NCBI GenBank assembly: GCA_019117495.1
Contig: DWZP01000005.1
Span: 41,695 to 105,694 of the forward strand
DNA: 64,000 nucleotides
Direction: 5' to 3'
Source of the DNA: Fusicatenibacter_A intestinipullorum
GTDB lineage: Bacteria; Bacillota; Negativicutes; Acidaminococcales; Acidaminococcaceae
Shown here: positions 1 through 8,093 of the stretch, piece by piece
Numbering within the stretch: the first letter of the stretch is position 1
Layout of the letters: every line of letters begins with the position of its first letter
Notes under the pieces: generated by a model
What the model saw: the letters and a program-made list of their open reading frames with translations, nothing else
What the model was told of the DNA's origin: nothing
Databases searched by the model: none
Position numbers and translations under genes: made by a program

Positions 1-1859
1 ATTTAAAACAGCATAAATATGGCAGGGCAACTTTTCTGCCGCTTGATACCATAAAAACTTATCCGCGCAAAGCGGAGGACAACCAGCTGAAAAAAATGCC
101 GGGCGTGCTTGGATTTGCCGATGAACTTATATGCTGCGGGCAAGATGTTGAGCAGGTATTTAAGTTTTTGCTGGGGCGTGTGCTGGTAGCGCAGGATATG
201 GATGCGGCTCTTGAGGCAGCACGCAGAAGCGTCTTCCGTATGCGAGTGGTTACATTGCAGGGCGATGTTGTAAACGCCGGCGGTTCGCTTACGGGCGGCA
301 GCAGGCAGCAGAAAGAGGCAGGCTTTTTATCGCGCGTTAAGGAAATAGAAACGCTTTCCCGGCAGGAAGAAGAACTCCGCCATGAACTGCTCGGCTATCA
401 GGAGCAGGCAGAAGCGGCTGAAGAAGTTATTAAAGATTACAGCAGCAAGCTGAATGCTTTAAAAGCTGAACTGCAAAAATATGCCGTAAGGCGTGCCGAA
501 ATAACCTCCGGCTTAAGCCGTGCCGAAGCTGAAAAGCAGCGCATGAGCAGAAATTTGGAAGTGCTTTTGGATGACCGTGCAGCAGCGGCGGAAGAATATT
601 TGGCGGCGCGCGGCAAATTGCAGGAACTGCGCCCGCAGCTTGCGGAAATAGAAAAAGAAGATACGGAGAGCAAAAGCCATCTTGATGCCTTGCAGAAAAA
701 AATGCAGGCAGAAAGCAGTGAGCTTGAAAGCATACGCAGGCAGCTGCAGGATGCGCGCGTGGAAAGCGAAGCGACTACTGCCAAAACAACCATGATGGCA
801 GAGCGCATGCACCAGCTTGACGGTGAAATGGAACGCTTGCAGCGCGAAGTTCTTGCCAATGAAAACGAACAGCAGAATTTGGAAAATTCCATTGCCGAAA
901 GCGAAAATAAAAAGGCGGAACTGGCGCAGCAGACGGAAGCGCTGATGGCAGAATTAAACGTTATCAGCGGCGGCAGGGAAGAATTTACTGCCAAACGCAT
1001 AGAAATTGCCGCAAGGCAGGAAAAAGCGGCTTTGGAACTTGCGCAGGCGCAGAAAGCGCTGGAAGAAGCCGAAAAGAAACGCAACCAGGCTGCGCTGGAA
1101 AGCGTAAAACAAAATGCCGAATACGAACACGTATTGCAGCAGCTTGAAAGCGATTATGGCCTGACGCTTGAAGAAGCACATAAGGAAGCACTGCTTGAAG
1201 CAGGCGACAGCTCGCTGCGCAGGCAGGAATTGAGCCTGCAAAGGCGAATTGAAGAACTTGGGCCTGTTAACACGGCCGCTATTGAACAGTATGCCGCCGT
1301 TAAAGAGCGCTTTGAGTTTTTGCAGAAACAGTATGACGACCTTGCAGGCGCCAAAGCAAATCTTGAAAGCGTTATCAGTGAAATCAATTCCGGCATGAGC
1401 AAAAGGTTTAAAGAGGCTTTTGCCAAAATAAATGTTTATTTTTCGGAATGTTATGTAAAACTGTTTGGCGGCGGTACGGCTTATTTAAAACTTACCGACC
1501 CGGGTGACGTGCTTTCGAGCGGTATTGATATAGAAGTGCAGCCGCCGGGCAAGAAGCTGCAAAGCCTGTATCTGTTAAGCGGCGGCGAAAGGGCGCTGAC
1601 GGTAATTGCGCTGCTTTTTGCACTGTTAAGCTACAGCCCGGCACCGTTTTGTATTTTGGACGAAATTGACGCGGCGCTTGACGAAGCCAATGTAGACCGT
1701 TTTGCACGCTTTTTAACGGCTTATGCCGAAAACACTCAGTTTATTGTCATTACACACCGCAAAGGCACTATGGAAGCCGCCAATGTACTGCATGGCGTAA
1801 CTATGGAAGAATCCGGTGTTTCAAAATTATTATCTGTAAAACTAACGGAAAAGGAGTAA
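1..1859 (+). CDS. smc: Chromosome segregation ATPase SMC, C-terminal part (5' end outside window)
   Basis: The reading frame is open from base 3, so the true start lies upstream; about 619 codons are visible. The first residues (LKQHKYGRATFLPLDTI) match the end of the SMC hinge. A long Glu/Lys/Gln-rich coiled coil follows, then the C-terminal ATPase half with the ABC signature LSGGERA and Walker B CILDEIDAALD. SMC dimers with ScpAB condense and segregate the chromosome. The gene ends one base before ftsY, the usual Firmicute arrangement, so the two are probably co-transcribed. There is no sign of damage. Confidence 0.97.
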   Translation, partial: LKQHKYGRATFLPLDTIKTYPRKAEDNQLKKMPGVLGFADELICCGQDVEQVFKFLLGRVLVAQDMDAALEAARRSVFRMRVVTLQGDVVNAGGSLTGGSRQQKEAGFLSRVKEIETLSRQEEELRHELLGYQEQAEAAEEVIKDYSSKLNALKAELQKYAVRRAEITSGLSRAEAEKQRMSRNLEVLLDDRAAAAEEYLAARGKLQELRPQLAEIEKEDTESKSHLDALQKKMQAESSELESIRRQLQDARVESEATTAKTTMMAERMHQLDGEMERLQREVLANENEQQNLENSIAESENKKAELAQQTEALMAELNVISGGREEFTAKRIEIAARQEKAALELAQAQKALEEAEKKRNQAALESVKQNAEYEHVLQQLESDYGLTLEEAHKEALLEAGDSSLRRQELSLQRRIEELGPVNTAAIEQYAAVKERFEFLQKQYDDLAGAKANLESVISEINSGMSKRFKEAFAKINVYFSECYVKLFGGGTAYLKLTDPGDVLSSGIDIEVQPPGKKLQSLYLLSGGERALTVIALLFALLSYSPAPFCILDEIDAALDEANVDRFARFLTAYAENTQFIVITHRKGTMEAANVLHGVTMEESGVSKLLSVKLTEKE

Positions 1860-1860
1860 A

Positions 1861-2781
1861 ATGATGGGCTTTTTTGAGAGATTGAAAGATGGGCTGCAAA
1901 AAACCAGAAAAAATTTTACGGAACGCATTGAAGTTCTGGTTGGCATGTCCGCAGAAATTGATGATGATTTTCTCGACGAACTGGAAATGATTCTTTTAAG
2001 TGCCGATGTCGGCGCAAAAACCACCGAAAAACTTATTGAAGCTGTGCGCCAGGCAGCACGCAAAAAAGAAATTAAGGGAACGGAAGATGTTGTTCCGTTT
2101 TTAAAAAAATATCTTACGCAGATGCTTACGGAAGAAGGCCAGCGCACGCGCATCAGCGGCACTCCTACCGTTATTCTTGTTGTAGGCGTTAATGGCGTTG
2201 GCAAAACCACCACCATCGGTAAACTGGCAAATTATTTCCACCTGCTTAACTATAAGGTTATGATTGCCGCTGCCGATACCTTCCGTGCCGCTGCTTCCGA
2301 ACAGCTGGAAATCTGGGGCAAACGCGCAGGCTGCGACGTTATCAAGCATGCAGAAGGCGCAGACCCGGCTGCAGTTGTTTTTGATGCCATGAAAGCCGCC
2401 ATCGCCCGCAAGGCGGATATTCTGTTTATCGACACGGCAGGGCGTTTGCATAACAAGGCAAACCTGATGAACGAACTGGAAAAAATTCATCGTGTTATCA
2501 AGCGCGAAATTCCGGACGCACCGCACGAAACCTTCTTGGTTCTGGATGCCACAACCGGTCAGAACGCCATTACGCAGGCCAAAGTATTTACGGAAACCGC
2601 CAATGTTACCGGCGTTGTGCTGACAAAGCTTGACGGCACGGCAAAAGGCGGCGTGGTTATCGCTATCCGCGAAGAACTGGGGCTGCCCGTTAAATGGATT
2701 GGCGTTGGTGAAGGCATTATGGATTTCCGCCCGTTTGAACCCGAAAAATTTGTTGACGCATTATTTAATACTGACAAGTAA
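1861..2781 (+). CDS. ftsY: Signal recognition particle receptor FtsY
   Basis: A 306-residue SRP GTPase that docks ribosome-nascent chain complexes at the membrane by pairing with Ffh. The P-loop GVNGVGKTT is near residue 109, DTAGRLH near 193 and TKLDGTAKGG near 257; the four-helix N domain precedes the G domain. The acidic A domain of Proteobacteria is essentially absent, as is common in Firmicutes. The start is ATG 1861 or the next codon 1864; the AAGGAG ribosome site sits in the end of smc. It follows smc directly and is separated from ylxM by a strong promoter. Confidence 0.97.
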   Translation: MMGFFERLKDGLQKTRKNFTERIEVLVGMSAEIDDDFLDELEMILLSADVGAKTTEKLIEAVRQAARKKEIKGTEDVVPFLKKYLTQMLTEEGQRTRISGTPTVILVVGVNGVGKTTTIGKLANYFHLLNYKVMIAAADTFRAAASEQLEIWGKRAGCDVIKHAEGADPAAVVFDAMKAAIARKADILFIDTAGRLHNKANLMNELEKIHRVIKREIPDAPHETFLVLDATTGQNAITQAKVFTETANVTGVVLTKLDGTAKGGVVIAIREELGLPVKWIGVGEGIMDFRPFEPEKFVDALFNTDK

Positions 2782-2787
2782 AAACAC

Positions 2788-2816
2788 TTGACAGCCTGTG
2801 CCTGTTTATGTATAAT
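2788..2816 (+). promoter_or_regulatory. Consensus sigma-70 promoter for the ylxM-ffh-rpsP-rimM-trmD operon
   Basis: Perfect TTGACA at 2788-2793 and TATAAT at 2811-2816, separated by 17 bp, between ftsY and ylxM. Transcription would begin about 30 bases before the ylxM start. No terminator separates ftsY from this promoter, so read-through from smc-ftsY is possible. Confidence 0.9.
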
Positions 2817-2854
2817 ACATACGTTGACTTAATTAAGAAGGTACGGGTATCGTT

Positions 2855-3202
2855 ATGCTGGATGACAGTTTTAAGCAGAGAATACGCCTCGGCAGGCTGT
2901 ATGATGTTTACGGGCCGCTTTTGACGGCCAAACAGCAAAGCTGCATGGAACTATATTTTTGTGATGACCTGTCACTGGCTGAAATTGCCGCAGAGCTTGA
3001 TGTATCGCGGCAGGCCGTACATGATTTGATACACCGCGTAGAGCAGATTCTGGAACGCTACGAAACCAAAATGAAGCTTCTGGAACGCGAAGAAAAACAG
3101 CAGCTGCTGCGCATGGAGGCATGCAGGCTGCTTGACGGATATATGGAAACGAATAATACAGAGTTACTTAAAAGGCTGAAAAATCTGCTTAAAGATTCGT
3201 AA
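2855..3202 (+). CDS. ylxM: YlxM/UPF0122 helix-turn-helix protein
   Basis: A 115-residue protein of the UPF0122 family, almost always encoded just before ffh in Firmicutes. The sequence resembles sigma-factor region 4: an HTH around residues 45-65 (SLAEIAAELDVSRQAVHDLI) followed by a charged helix (ERYETKMKLLEREEKQ). The family is thought to modulate the SRP pathway, but its biochemical role is not settled. It starts at ATG 2855, 39 bp after the -10 box, and lies 17 bp before ffh. Confidence 0.93.
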   Translation: MLDDSFKQRIRLGRLYDVYGPLLTAKQQSCMELYFCDDLSLAEIAAELDVSRQAVHDLIHRVEQILERYETKMKLLEREEKQQLLRMEACRLLDGYMETNNTELLKRLKNLLKDS

Positions 3203-3219
3203 GCCGGAGGCAGGTAAAA

Positions 3220-4566
3220 ATGGCTTTTGAAAATTTATCTGAACGCTTGCAAAAAGCTATCAGAATGTTCCGCAACGGCGGCAAGATAACTGAAGACGAT
3301 TTAAAGGCTCCGTTGCGTGAGGTGCGCATGGCGCTTCTGGAAGCGGACGTTAACTTTAAGGTTGTAAAAGATTTTGTGGCAACCATCCGCGAACGCGCTG
3401 TTGGCGAAATTGTTAACGAAGGTTTAACACCCGGCCAGCAGATTATAAAAATTGTTAATGAAGAACTTACCAAACTGCTTGGCGGCACACAAAGCAAACT
3501 TGCAGTTTCTCCGAAACCGCCTACGGTTATTATGCTGGTAGGCTTGCAGGGCGCAGGTAAAACCACCACGGCCGGCAAACTTGCCAATATGCTGCGAAAA
3601 AAAGGAAAGCACCCCATGCTGGTTGCGGCCGACGTTTACCGCCCGGCTGCTATAAAACAGCTGGAAGTTTTGGGCGCACAGCTTAATATTCCCGTATTTA
3701 CGCTTGGTGACAAGGTATCGCCTGTGGAAATTGCCAAAGAAGCAATGGCAAAAGCACACAGCATGAATTACGATACCGTCATTATAGATACCGCAGGCCG
3801 CCTGCATATCAATGATGAACTGATGGGCGAACTGCGCAACATTAAAGCGGCTGTTTCGCCGCACGAAATCCTTTTGGTTGTTGATGCAATGACCGGTCAG
3901 GACGCCGTAACAGTTGCCGAAAGTTTCAATAACGATTTGGGCATTGACGGTTTGATTGTTACCAAACTTGATGGTGACGCCAGAGGCGGCGCGGTGCTTT
4001 CCGTAAAAGCCGTTACCGGACGCCCCGTTAAGTTTGTAGGTATGGGCGAAAAACTTGACGCCCTGGAACCTTTCTATCCGGACCGCATGGCTTCGCGTAT
4101 CCTTGGCATGGGCGATATTTTAACCTTTATTGAAAAGGTACAGTCCACCACCGATATGGCCAAAGCACTGGAGATGGAAAAGAAACTGCGCAAAAACGAG
4201 TTTACGCTCGAGCAGTTCCTTGAACAGATGCAGCAGATTAAAAAGCTCGGCCCGCTGGAAAATATTCTCGGCATGATTCCCGGCATGGGCGGCATAGCAC
4301 AAAAGCTGAAAGAAACCGATGTGAACGAAAAGGAATTCGCCCACATCGAAGCCATCATTCAGTCCATGACCATTAAGGAAAGGCGCAATCCCGAAATCAT
4401 CAACGGCAGCAGGCGCAAACGCATAGCCGCAGGCAGCGGCACGCGCGTGCAGGATGTTAACCGTTTGCTGAAAAAGTTTGAAGAAAGCAAAAAGATGATG
4501 AAACAGATGCGCGGTATGGCAAAGTTTGCTTCAAAAGGCGGCTTCAAGCTTCCTTTTATGCACTAA
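3220..4566 (+). CDS. ffh: Signal recognition particle protein Ffh (SRP54)
   Basis: A 448-residue SRP GTPase that binds signal sequences with the 4.5S/6S RNA and hands ribosomes to FtsY. N and G domains occupy about residues 1-295 with P-loop GLQGAGKTT near 108, DTAGRLH near 190 and TKLDGDARGG near 247. The methionine-rich M domain follows, with the GMIPGMGG loop near 350 and the RNA-binding RRKRIAAGSGT segment near 403. Length is normal. AGCCGGAGGCAGG upstream supplies the ribosome binding site. Confidence 0.98.
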   Translation: MAFENLSERLQKAIRMFRNGGKITEDDLKAPLREVRMALLEADVNFKVVKDFVATIRERAVGEIVNEGLTPGQQIIKIVNEELTKLLGGTQSKLAVSPKPPTVIMLVGLQGAGKTTTAGKLANMLRKKGKHPMLVAADVYRPAAIKQLEVLGAQLNIPVFTLGDKVSPVEIAKEAMAKAHSMNYDTVIIDTAGRLHINDELMGELRNIKAAVSPHEILLVVDAMTGQDAVTVAESFNNDLGIDGLIVTKLDGDARGGAVLSVKAVTGRPVKFVGMGEKLDALEPFYPDRMASRILGMGDILTFIEKVQSTTDMAKALEMEKKLRKNEFTLEQFLEQMQQIKKLGPLENILGMIPGMGGIAQKLKETDVNEKEFAHIEAIIQSMTIKERRNPEIINGSRRKRIAAGSGTRVQDVNRLLKKFEESKKMMKQMRGMAKFASKGGFKLPFMH

Positions 4567-4603
4567 TAAATTATAAAATCCAATTGGAGGAGGTGAAAAT
4601 AAA

Positions 4604-4873
4604 ATGGCAGTTAAAATCCGTTTAAAACGCATGGGCGCTAAAAAAGCTCCTTTCTACCGTGTTGTAGTTGCAGATTCCCGTTCTCCGCGTGACGGCCGTA
4701 TCATTGAAAGCATCGGTTACTACGATTCCACCACTGAACCGGCTACCGTTAAAATTGATGAGGAAAAAGCTCTCTCCTGGATGGCTAAAGGCGCACAGCC
4801 GACTGATACTGTTAAAAACCTTTTCAGCAAAGGCGGTATCATGAAAAAATATGCTGAATCTAAAGCAAAATGA
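4604..4873 (+). CDS. rpsP: 30S ribosomal protein S16
   Basis: An 89-residue S16, normal length, beginning AVKIRLKRMGAKKAPFYR, the family hallmark, and containing the SPRDGR turn. It binds 16S rRNA in the 5' domain and aids 30S assembly. A strong GGAGGAGGTG site lies upstream. It is followed within 17 bp by the KH-domain gene, the normal Firmicute order. Confidence 0.98.
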   Translation: MAVKIRLKRMGAKKAPFYRVVVADSRSPRDGRIIESIGYYDSTTEPATVKIDEEKALSWMAKGAQPTDTVKNLFSKGGIMKKYAESKAK

Positions 4874-4890
4874 AATGAGGCGTGATTGAC

Positions 4891-5118
4891 ATGAAAGAAT
4901 TGGTAGAAGTTATGGCCAAGTCTTTGGTCAGCAATCCGTCTGCAGTAGTAGTGGAGGAGGAAACCACAGGTACAACCACGGTTCTCCGCCTCCATGTTGC
5001 TCCTGAAGATATGGGCAAGGTTATTGGCAAACAGGGCCGCATTGCCAAGGCAATCCGCACTGTTATGAAAGCAGTAGCTACCCGCGAGAATGTAAAAGTG
5101 ATTGTAGAGATCGTCTAA
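4891..5118 (+). CDS. khpA: KH-domain RNA-binding protein KhpA
   Basis: A 75-residue single KH-domain protein with the GxxG-type loop GKVIGKQGRIAKAIR near residues 47-61. KhpA forms a complex with KhpB/EloR and binds many RNAs in Gram-positive bacteria. ATG 4891 is preferred because the GAGG ribosome site sits 10 bases upstream; the in-frame GTG at 4882 would leave almost no spacing. It lies between rpsP and ylqD as in Bacillus and Clostridia. Confidence 0.93.
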   Translation: MKELVEVMAKSLVSNPSAVVVEEETTGTTTVLRLHVAPEDMGKVIGKQGRIAKAIRTVMKAVATRENVKVIVEIV

Positions 5119-5132
5119 AGGATGGGCTGATA

Positions 5133-5537
5133 ATGGATAAAATGTTTGTCAGGGTACCTGTTGCTGTTAAAGCAAAAGTAACCGAAGATTTAAAAATGAA
5201 AATTATTGGCGATGTCCAAGATACTATAAAAAAGATGGATCTGGAACTTGAGCATTTTGAATTCCAGGCTAAAAAGGCCCTTGCACAGGCTGCCGGTGAT
5301 TTAAGCGTGCTGCCGGCGCTGCGCAGCCAGATTGATGCTGAAAGAAGCAAACGCCAGGCAGCCAAGGCAGAAGCCGAAGCAAGACTGAAACGTGCTGAAG
5401 CATTGGAAATCGGCGCTGAAATAGGCCATGGTACTTTGGAACGTACCGTTGAAATAGGAATAGGTACTGACCTTGACGCTCTTGCAAGAGCGGAAATCCT
5501 TACCGAAGACGGCAAAATTATTGCCTTCCGCGACTAA
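5133..5537 (+). CDS. ylqD: YlqD family protein
   Basis: A 134-residue protein with a basic N-terminus, a coiled-coil centre (about residues 25-95, rich in Glu/Lys/Ala) and a short beta-rich C-terminus. YlqD is conserved in this position between khpA and rimM in many Firmicutes, but its function is unknown. The stop codon shares one base with the rimM start, indicating translational coupling. Confidence 0.85.
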   Translation: MDKMFVRVPVAVKAKVTEDLKMKIIGDVQDTIKKMDLELEHFEFQAKKALAQAAGDLSVLPALRSQIDAERSKRQAAKAEAEARLKRAEALEIGAEIGHGTLERTVEIGIGTDLDALARAEILTEDGKIIAFRD

Positions 5538-6040
5538 TGGATAAACAGGTTTGTATTGGAACAATCGTCGCTCCGCACGGTGTGCGGGGCGATATTCGTA
5601 TATTGCCTCAAACGGAGCATCCGGAACAGTTTCTTGAATTGGATTATCTGCTTTTGGAGGATGGGCGCACGCTGCATTTGACAAATGCCCGTTTTCATAA
5701 AAGAATGGCTCTTATAAAGTGCCGTGAGGTTAATAATATGAACGAAGCCGAAATGCTGCGCGGCCAGAAGGTTTATATTAACACAGAGGATTTGCCGGAA
5801 CTTGAAGAAGGCGAATTTTATGTGGCTGACCTGTTGGGCTGCAATGTAGCTGACGAAAGCGGAAATGCTGTCGGCGTGCTGAAGGACGTTATCAGCACCG
5901 GCAGCAACGATGTTTATGTCGTTACAGGCACGGACGGCAAAGAACTTTTGATACCGGCGCTTAAAAAGCACGTTAAGGAAATTAACCTCAACGAGCGCCG
6001 TATTACAGTAGAACTTCCCGAATGGGTTGATGAAAAATGA
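5537..6040 (+). CDS. rimM: 16S rRNA processing protein RimM
   Basis: A 167-residue ribosome maturation factor that binds S19 and assists 30S head assembly. The N-terminal beta-barrel begins CIGTIVAPHGVRGDIRI, the family signature; the PRC-barrel domain (FYVADLLGCNVADESG) starts near residue 93. Its start overlaps the ylqD stop and its end overlaps trmD by four bases (ATGA). Confidence 0.97.
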   Translation: MDKQVCIGTIVAPHGVRGDIRILPQTEHPEQFLELDYLLLEDGRTLHLTNARFHKRMALIKCREVNNMNEAEMLRGQKVYINTEDLPELEEGEFYVADLLGCNVADESGNAVGVLKDVISTGSNDVYVVTGTDGKELLIPALKKHVKEINLNERRITVELPEWVDEK

Positions 6041-6783
6041 AATTTTTATTTGTAACCCTTTTCCCGGAACTGATAGAGCAGGTATGCAGTTACAGCATTG
6101 TGGGGCGCGGCATGTCTGCCGGGCTTTTAAGCGTCAGCTGCATAAATCCGCGCGATTTTACGCATGATAAGCACCGTACGGTTGACGATTCGCCTTTTGG
6201 CGGCGGCGCCGGTATGGTGCTCAAGCCGGAACCTTTTGTAGCCGCTATCCGCAAAGCGAAGGAAGAACTGCCGGACGCGCGCGTAATTGCACTGTGCCCC
6301 GGCGGCAGAACGCTGAAGCAGAGCATTGTTGAAGATTACGCCCATGCCGGGCAGGACCTGATTTTTGTGTGCGGCCATTACGAAGGCTTTGACGAGCGCA
6401 TTTTTAACTGGGTTGACGAGAAGCTTTCCGTCGGCGATTATGTAGTGACGGGCGGCGAGCTGCCGGCTTTAATGGTGCTTGACGCAGTGGCAAGATTTAT
6501 ACCCGGCGTGCTTGGCAAAATGGCAAGCGCCGAGGAAGATTCGTTTTCAACCGGGCTTTTGGAATATCCGCAGTATACGCGCCCTGTTGAATTTGAAGGG
6601 CTGACTGTGCCTGAGGTTCTGCGCGGCGGCAACCATGCGCTGATTGCCAGATGGCGGCGCAAACAGTCGCTTAAAGCAACTTATCTGCACAGGCCCGATT
6701 TGCTGCCGGAAAAATTTGACAAGGCCGACGCCAAATTAATGGCGGAAATTAAAGCGGAACTGGCTGGTGAAGATAATGGCTGA
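6037..6783 (+). CDS. trmD: tRNA (guanine-37-N1)-methyltransferase TrmD
   Basis: A 248-residue SPOUT methyltransferase making m1G37 in tRNAs that read CNN codons, which prevents frameshifting. Visible motifs are the N-terminal TLFPELIEQ, the trefoil-knot segments GHYEGFDERI near residue 111 and GDYVVTGGELPALMVLDAVAR near 132, and the C-terminal YTRPVEFEG. Length is standard. It overlaps rimM by 4 bases and the following methyltransferase by 8. Confidence 0.98.
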   Translation: MKFLFVTLFPELIEQVCSYSIVGRGMSAGLLSVSCINPRDFTHDKHRTVDDSPFGGGAGMVLKPEPFVAAIRKAKEELPDARVIALCPGGRTLKQSIVEDYAHAGQDLIFVCGHYEGFDERIFNWVDEKLSVGDYVVTGGELPALMVLDAVARFIPGVLGKMASAEEDSFSTGLLEYPQYTRPVEFEGLTVPEVLRGGNHALIARWRRKQSLKATYLHRPDLLPEKFDKADAKLMAEIKAELAGEDNG

Positions 6784-7348
6784 TTTATATTTAGGGCTTG
6801 TTCATTACCCGATTTATAACAAGCACATGAAGGTTATCGCCACTGCCGTTACAAATTTTGATATTCATGACATTGCCCGTACAGCACGCACTTATGATGT
6901 AAAAAAATATTTTTTAATCCATCCGCTGAAGGTGCAGGAAGAAATAATCAAAAAAATAACCGGTTACTGGCAGCACGGCTTTGGGCGTGTGTATAATCCG
7001 GACCGCAGCGAAGCGCTTGACAGAGTGCATTACCTGCCGGATATTGCGTCCGCCGTTGCGGAAATTAAAAAGCTTACCGGCAAAGTGCCTGTAACCATTA
7101 CCACAGATGCCCGCATTTACCCCAATACCATTACCTATAAAGCCGCACGGCAGATGCTTCATGAAGGTGACAGGCCGGTGCTGGTACTTTTTGGAACTGG
7201 CTTTGGCATGGAAAAAGAAACCATGGCGGCATTTGATTACATTCTGGAGCCGGTTTACGGCCCGAGCAACTATAACCACCTGTGCGTGCGCAGCGCTGTT
7301 GCGATTATTCTGGACAGGCTGGCAGGCGAAGCATGGTGGGAAAAATAA
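6776..7348 (+). CDS. SPOUT-type RNA methyltransferase linked to TrmD
   Basis: A 190-residue protein beginning ADLYLGLVHYPIYNK. The C-terminal half has knot-like features: LVLFGTGFGMEKET near 140 and GPSNYNHLCVRSAVAIILDRL near 163. It matches the conserved RNA methyltransferase family often found directly after trmD in Clostridia and Negativicutes; the RNA target is not known to me. ATG 6776 follows GGTGA and overlaps the trmD end. No signal peptide or membrane segment is visible. Confidence 0.8.
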   Translation: MADLYLGLVHYPIYNKHMKVIATAVTNFDIHDIARTARTYDVKKYFLIHPLKVQEEIIKKITGYWQHGFGRVYNPDRSEALDRVHYLPDIASAVAEIKKLTGKVPVTITTDARIYPNTITYKAARQMLHEGDRPVLVLFGTGFGMEKETMAAFDYILEPVYGPSNYNHLCVRSAVAIILDRLAGEAWWEK

Positions 7349-7361
7349 ATTGTAAAAATGT

Positions 7362-7390
7362 TTGCAACTTAAAGCAGGCTATGATATAAT
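7362..7390 (+). promoter_or_regulatory. Promoter and leader of rplS
   Basis: TTGCAA at 7362-7367 and TATAAT at 7385-7390 with a 17 bp spacer and a TG extended -10. The 70-nt leader contains a CGGAC/GTCCG hairpin and a GTTC/GAAC hairpin before the GGAGG site, so an L19 autoregulatory leader is possible; I could not confirm that motif. Confidence 0.82.
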
Positions 7391-7461
7391 AGCATTTGTG
7401 TAAAACGGACGGTCCGCTGTGAAGTGTTCGCACATGAACGTCTATGATTGAGGAGGATATT

Positions 7462-7803
7462 ATGAACATTATTGAAGTTTTGGAACAAGAACAGCTTCGT
7501 TCCGACATCCCTGATTTTCGTGCAGGCGACACTGTAAAAGTTTATGTAAAGGTAGTTGAAGGCAGCCGTGAACGCGTTCAGATGTTTGAAGGCGTTGTAA
7601 TTGCCCGCAGCGGCGGCGGTGTACGCGAAACCTTTACTGTACGCCGTGTATCATATGGCGTTGGCGTAGAAAGAACTTTCCCTCTGCACAGCCCCAGAAT
7701 CGAAAAAATTGAAGTAGCACGCCGCGGTATTGTACGCCGTGCAAAACTTTACTATCTGCGTAACCTCACCGGTAAAGCAGCTCGTATCCGCGAACGCAGA
7801 TAA
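7462..7803 (+). CDS. rplS: 50S ribosomal protein L19
   Basis: A 113-residue L19 with the family signatures FRAGDTVKVYVKVVEG and GVERTFPLHSPRIEKIEV, located at the 30S-50S interface. ATG 7462 sits 7 bases after GAGGAGG; the longer in-frame start at 7444 would include the ribosome site and is rejected. It has its own promoter and ends at a strong terminator, so it can be transcribed apart from the trmD operon. Confidence 0.98.
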   Translation: MNIIEVLEQEQLRSDIPDFRAGDTVKVYVKVVEGSRERVQMFEGVVIARSGGGVRETFTVRRVSYGVGVERTFPLHSPRIEKIEVARRGIVRRAKLYYLRNLTGKAARIRERR

Positions 7804-7822
7804 CAGAACCGAACAGCAAATT

Positions 7823-7859
7823 AAAAGCACCTCATACAAAAGTATGGGGTGCTTTTTTT
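7823..7859 (+). terminator. Intrinsic terminator of rplS
   Basis: AAAAGCACCTCATAC and its complement around an AAAA loop, followed by seven T. The dispersed element described at 7860 begins at the base immediately after the T run. Confidence 0.92.
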
Positions 7860-7961
7860 AGCTGAGTCGCCAATTAGTGCCGAGCTTTAGCGAAGGCAAT
7901 AATTGTGCCAGCGAAGCTACGCAAATTTCGCGACTGAATAAGGAGCGAAATTAGTGAACCT
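7860..7961 (+). repeat. Terminator-linked dispersed element, copy 1
   Basis: A 102 bp noncoding element about 90% identical to 60915-61015 (9 mismatches and one 1-base gap by eye). It contains small hairpins: GCC/GGC around GC-TTTA-GC, GCG/CGC around AAGCTA, and an 8 bp stem AATTTCGC/GCGAAATT (7924-7931 with 7945-7952). It starts directly at the end of a terminator T run, as the second copy does. A fragment resembling its first bases (GAGCGCCAATTT) recurs at 7967-7978. Confidence 0.85.
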
Positions 7962-8020
7962 ATGTCGAGCGCCAATTTAAAAATTTTACTTTTATGGCGG
8001 CTGCGCTTTAACAAATAAAT

Positions 8021-8049
8021 TTGCACCGATATAGAAAAAAACATATAAA
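8021..8049 (+). promoter_or_regulatory. Promoter of metF
   Basis: TTGCAC at 8021-8026 and TATAAA at 8044-8049 with 17 bp between them, about 45 bases before the metF start. I see no S-box (SAM riboswitch) between promoter and gene. Confidence 0.75.
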
Positions 8050-8093
8050 TGTAGTAAAATAAATATTACGCTGAAAAAATGAGGGGGACGAGT

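Noticed and set aside
437..1084. Minus-strand 215-codon frame opposite smc
   Set aside because: Ser/Cys/Ala-rich antisense shadow of the coiled coil; no ribosome site.
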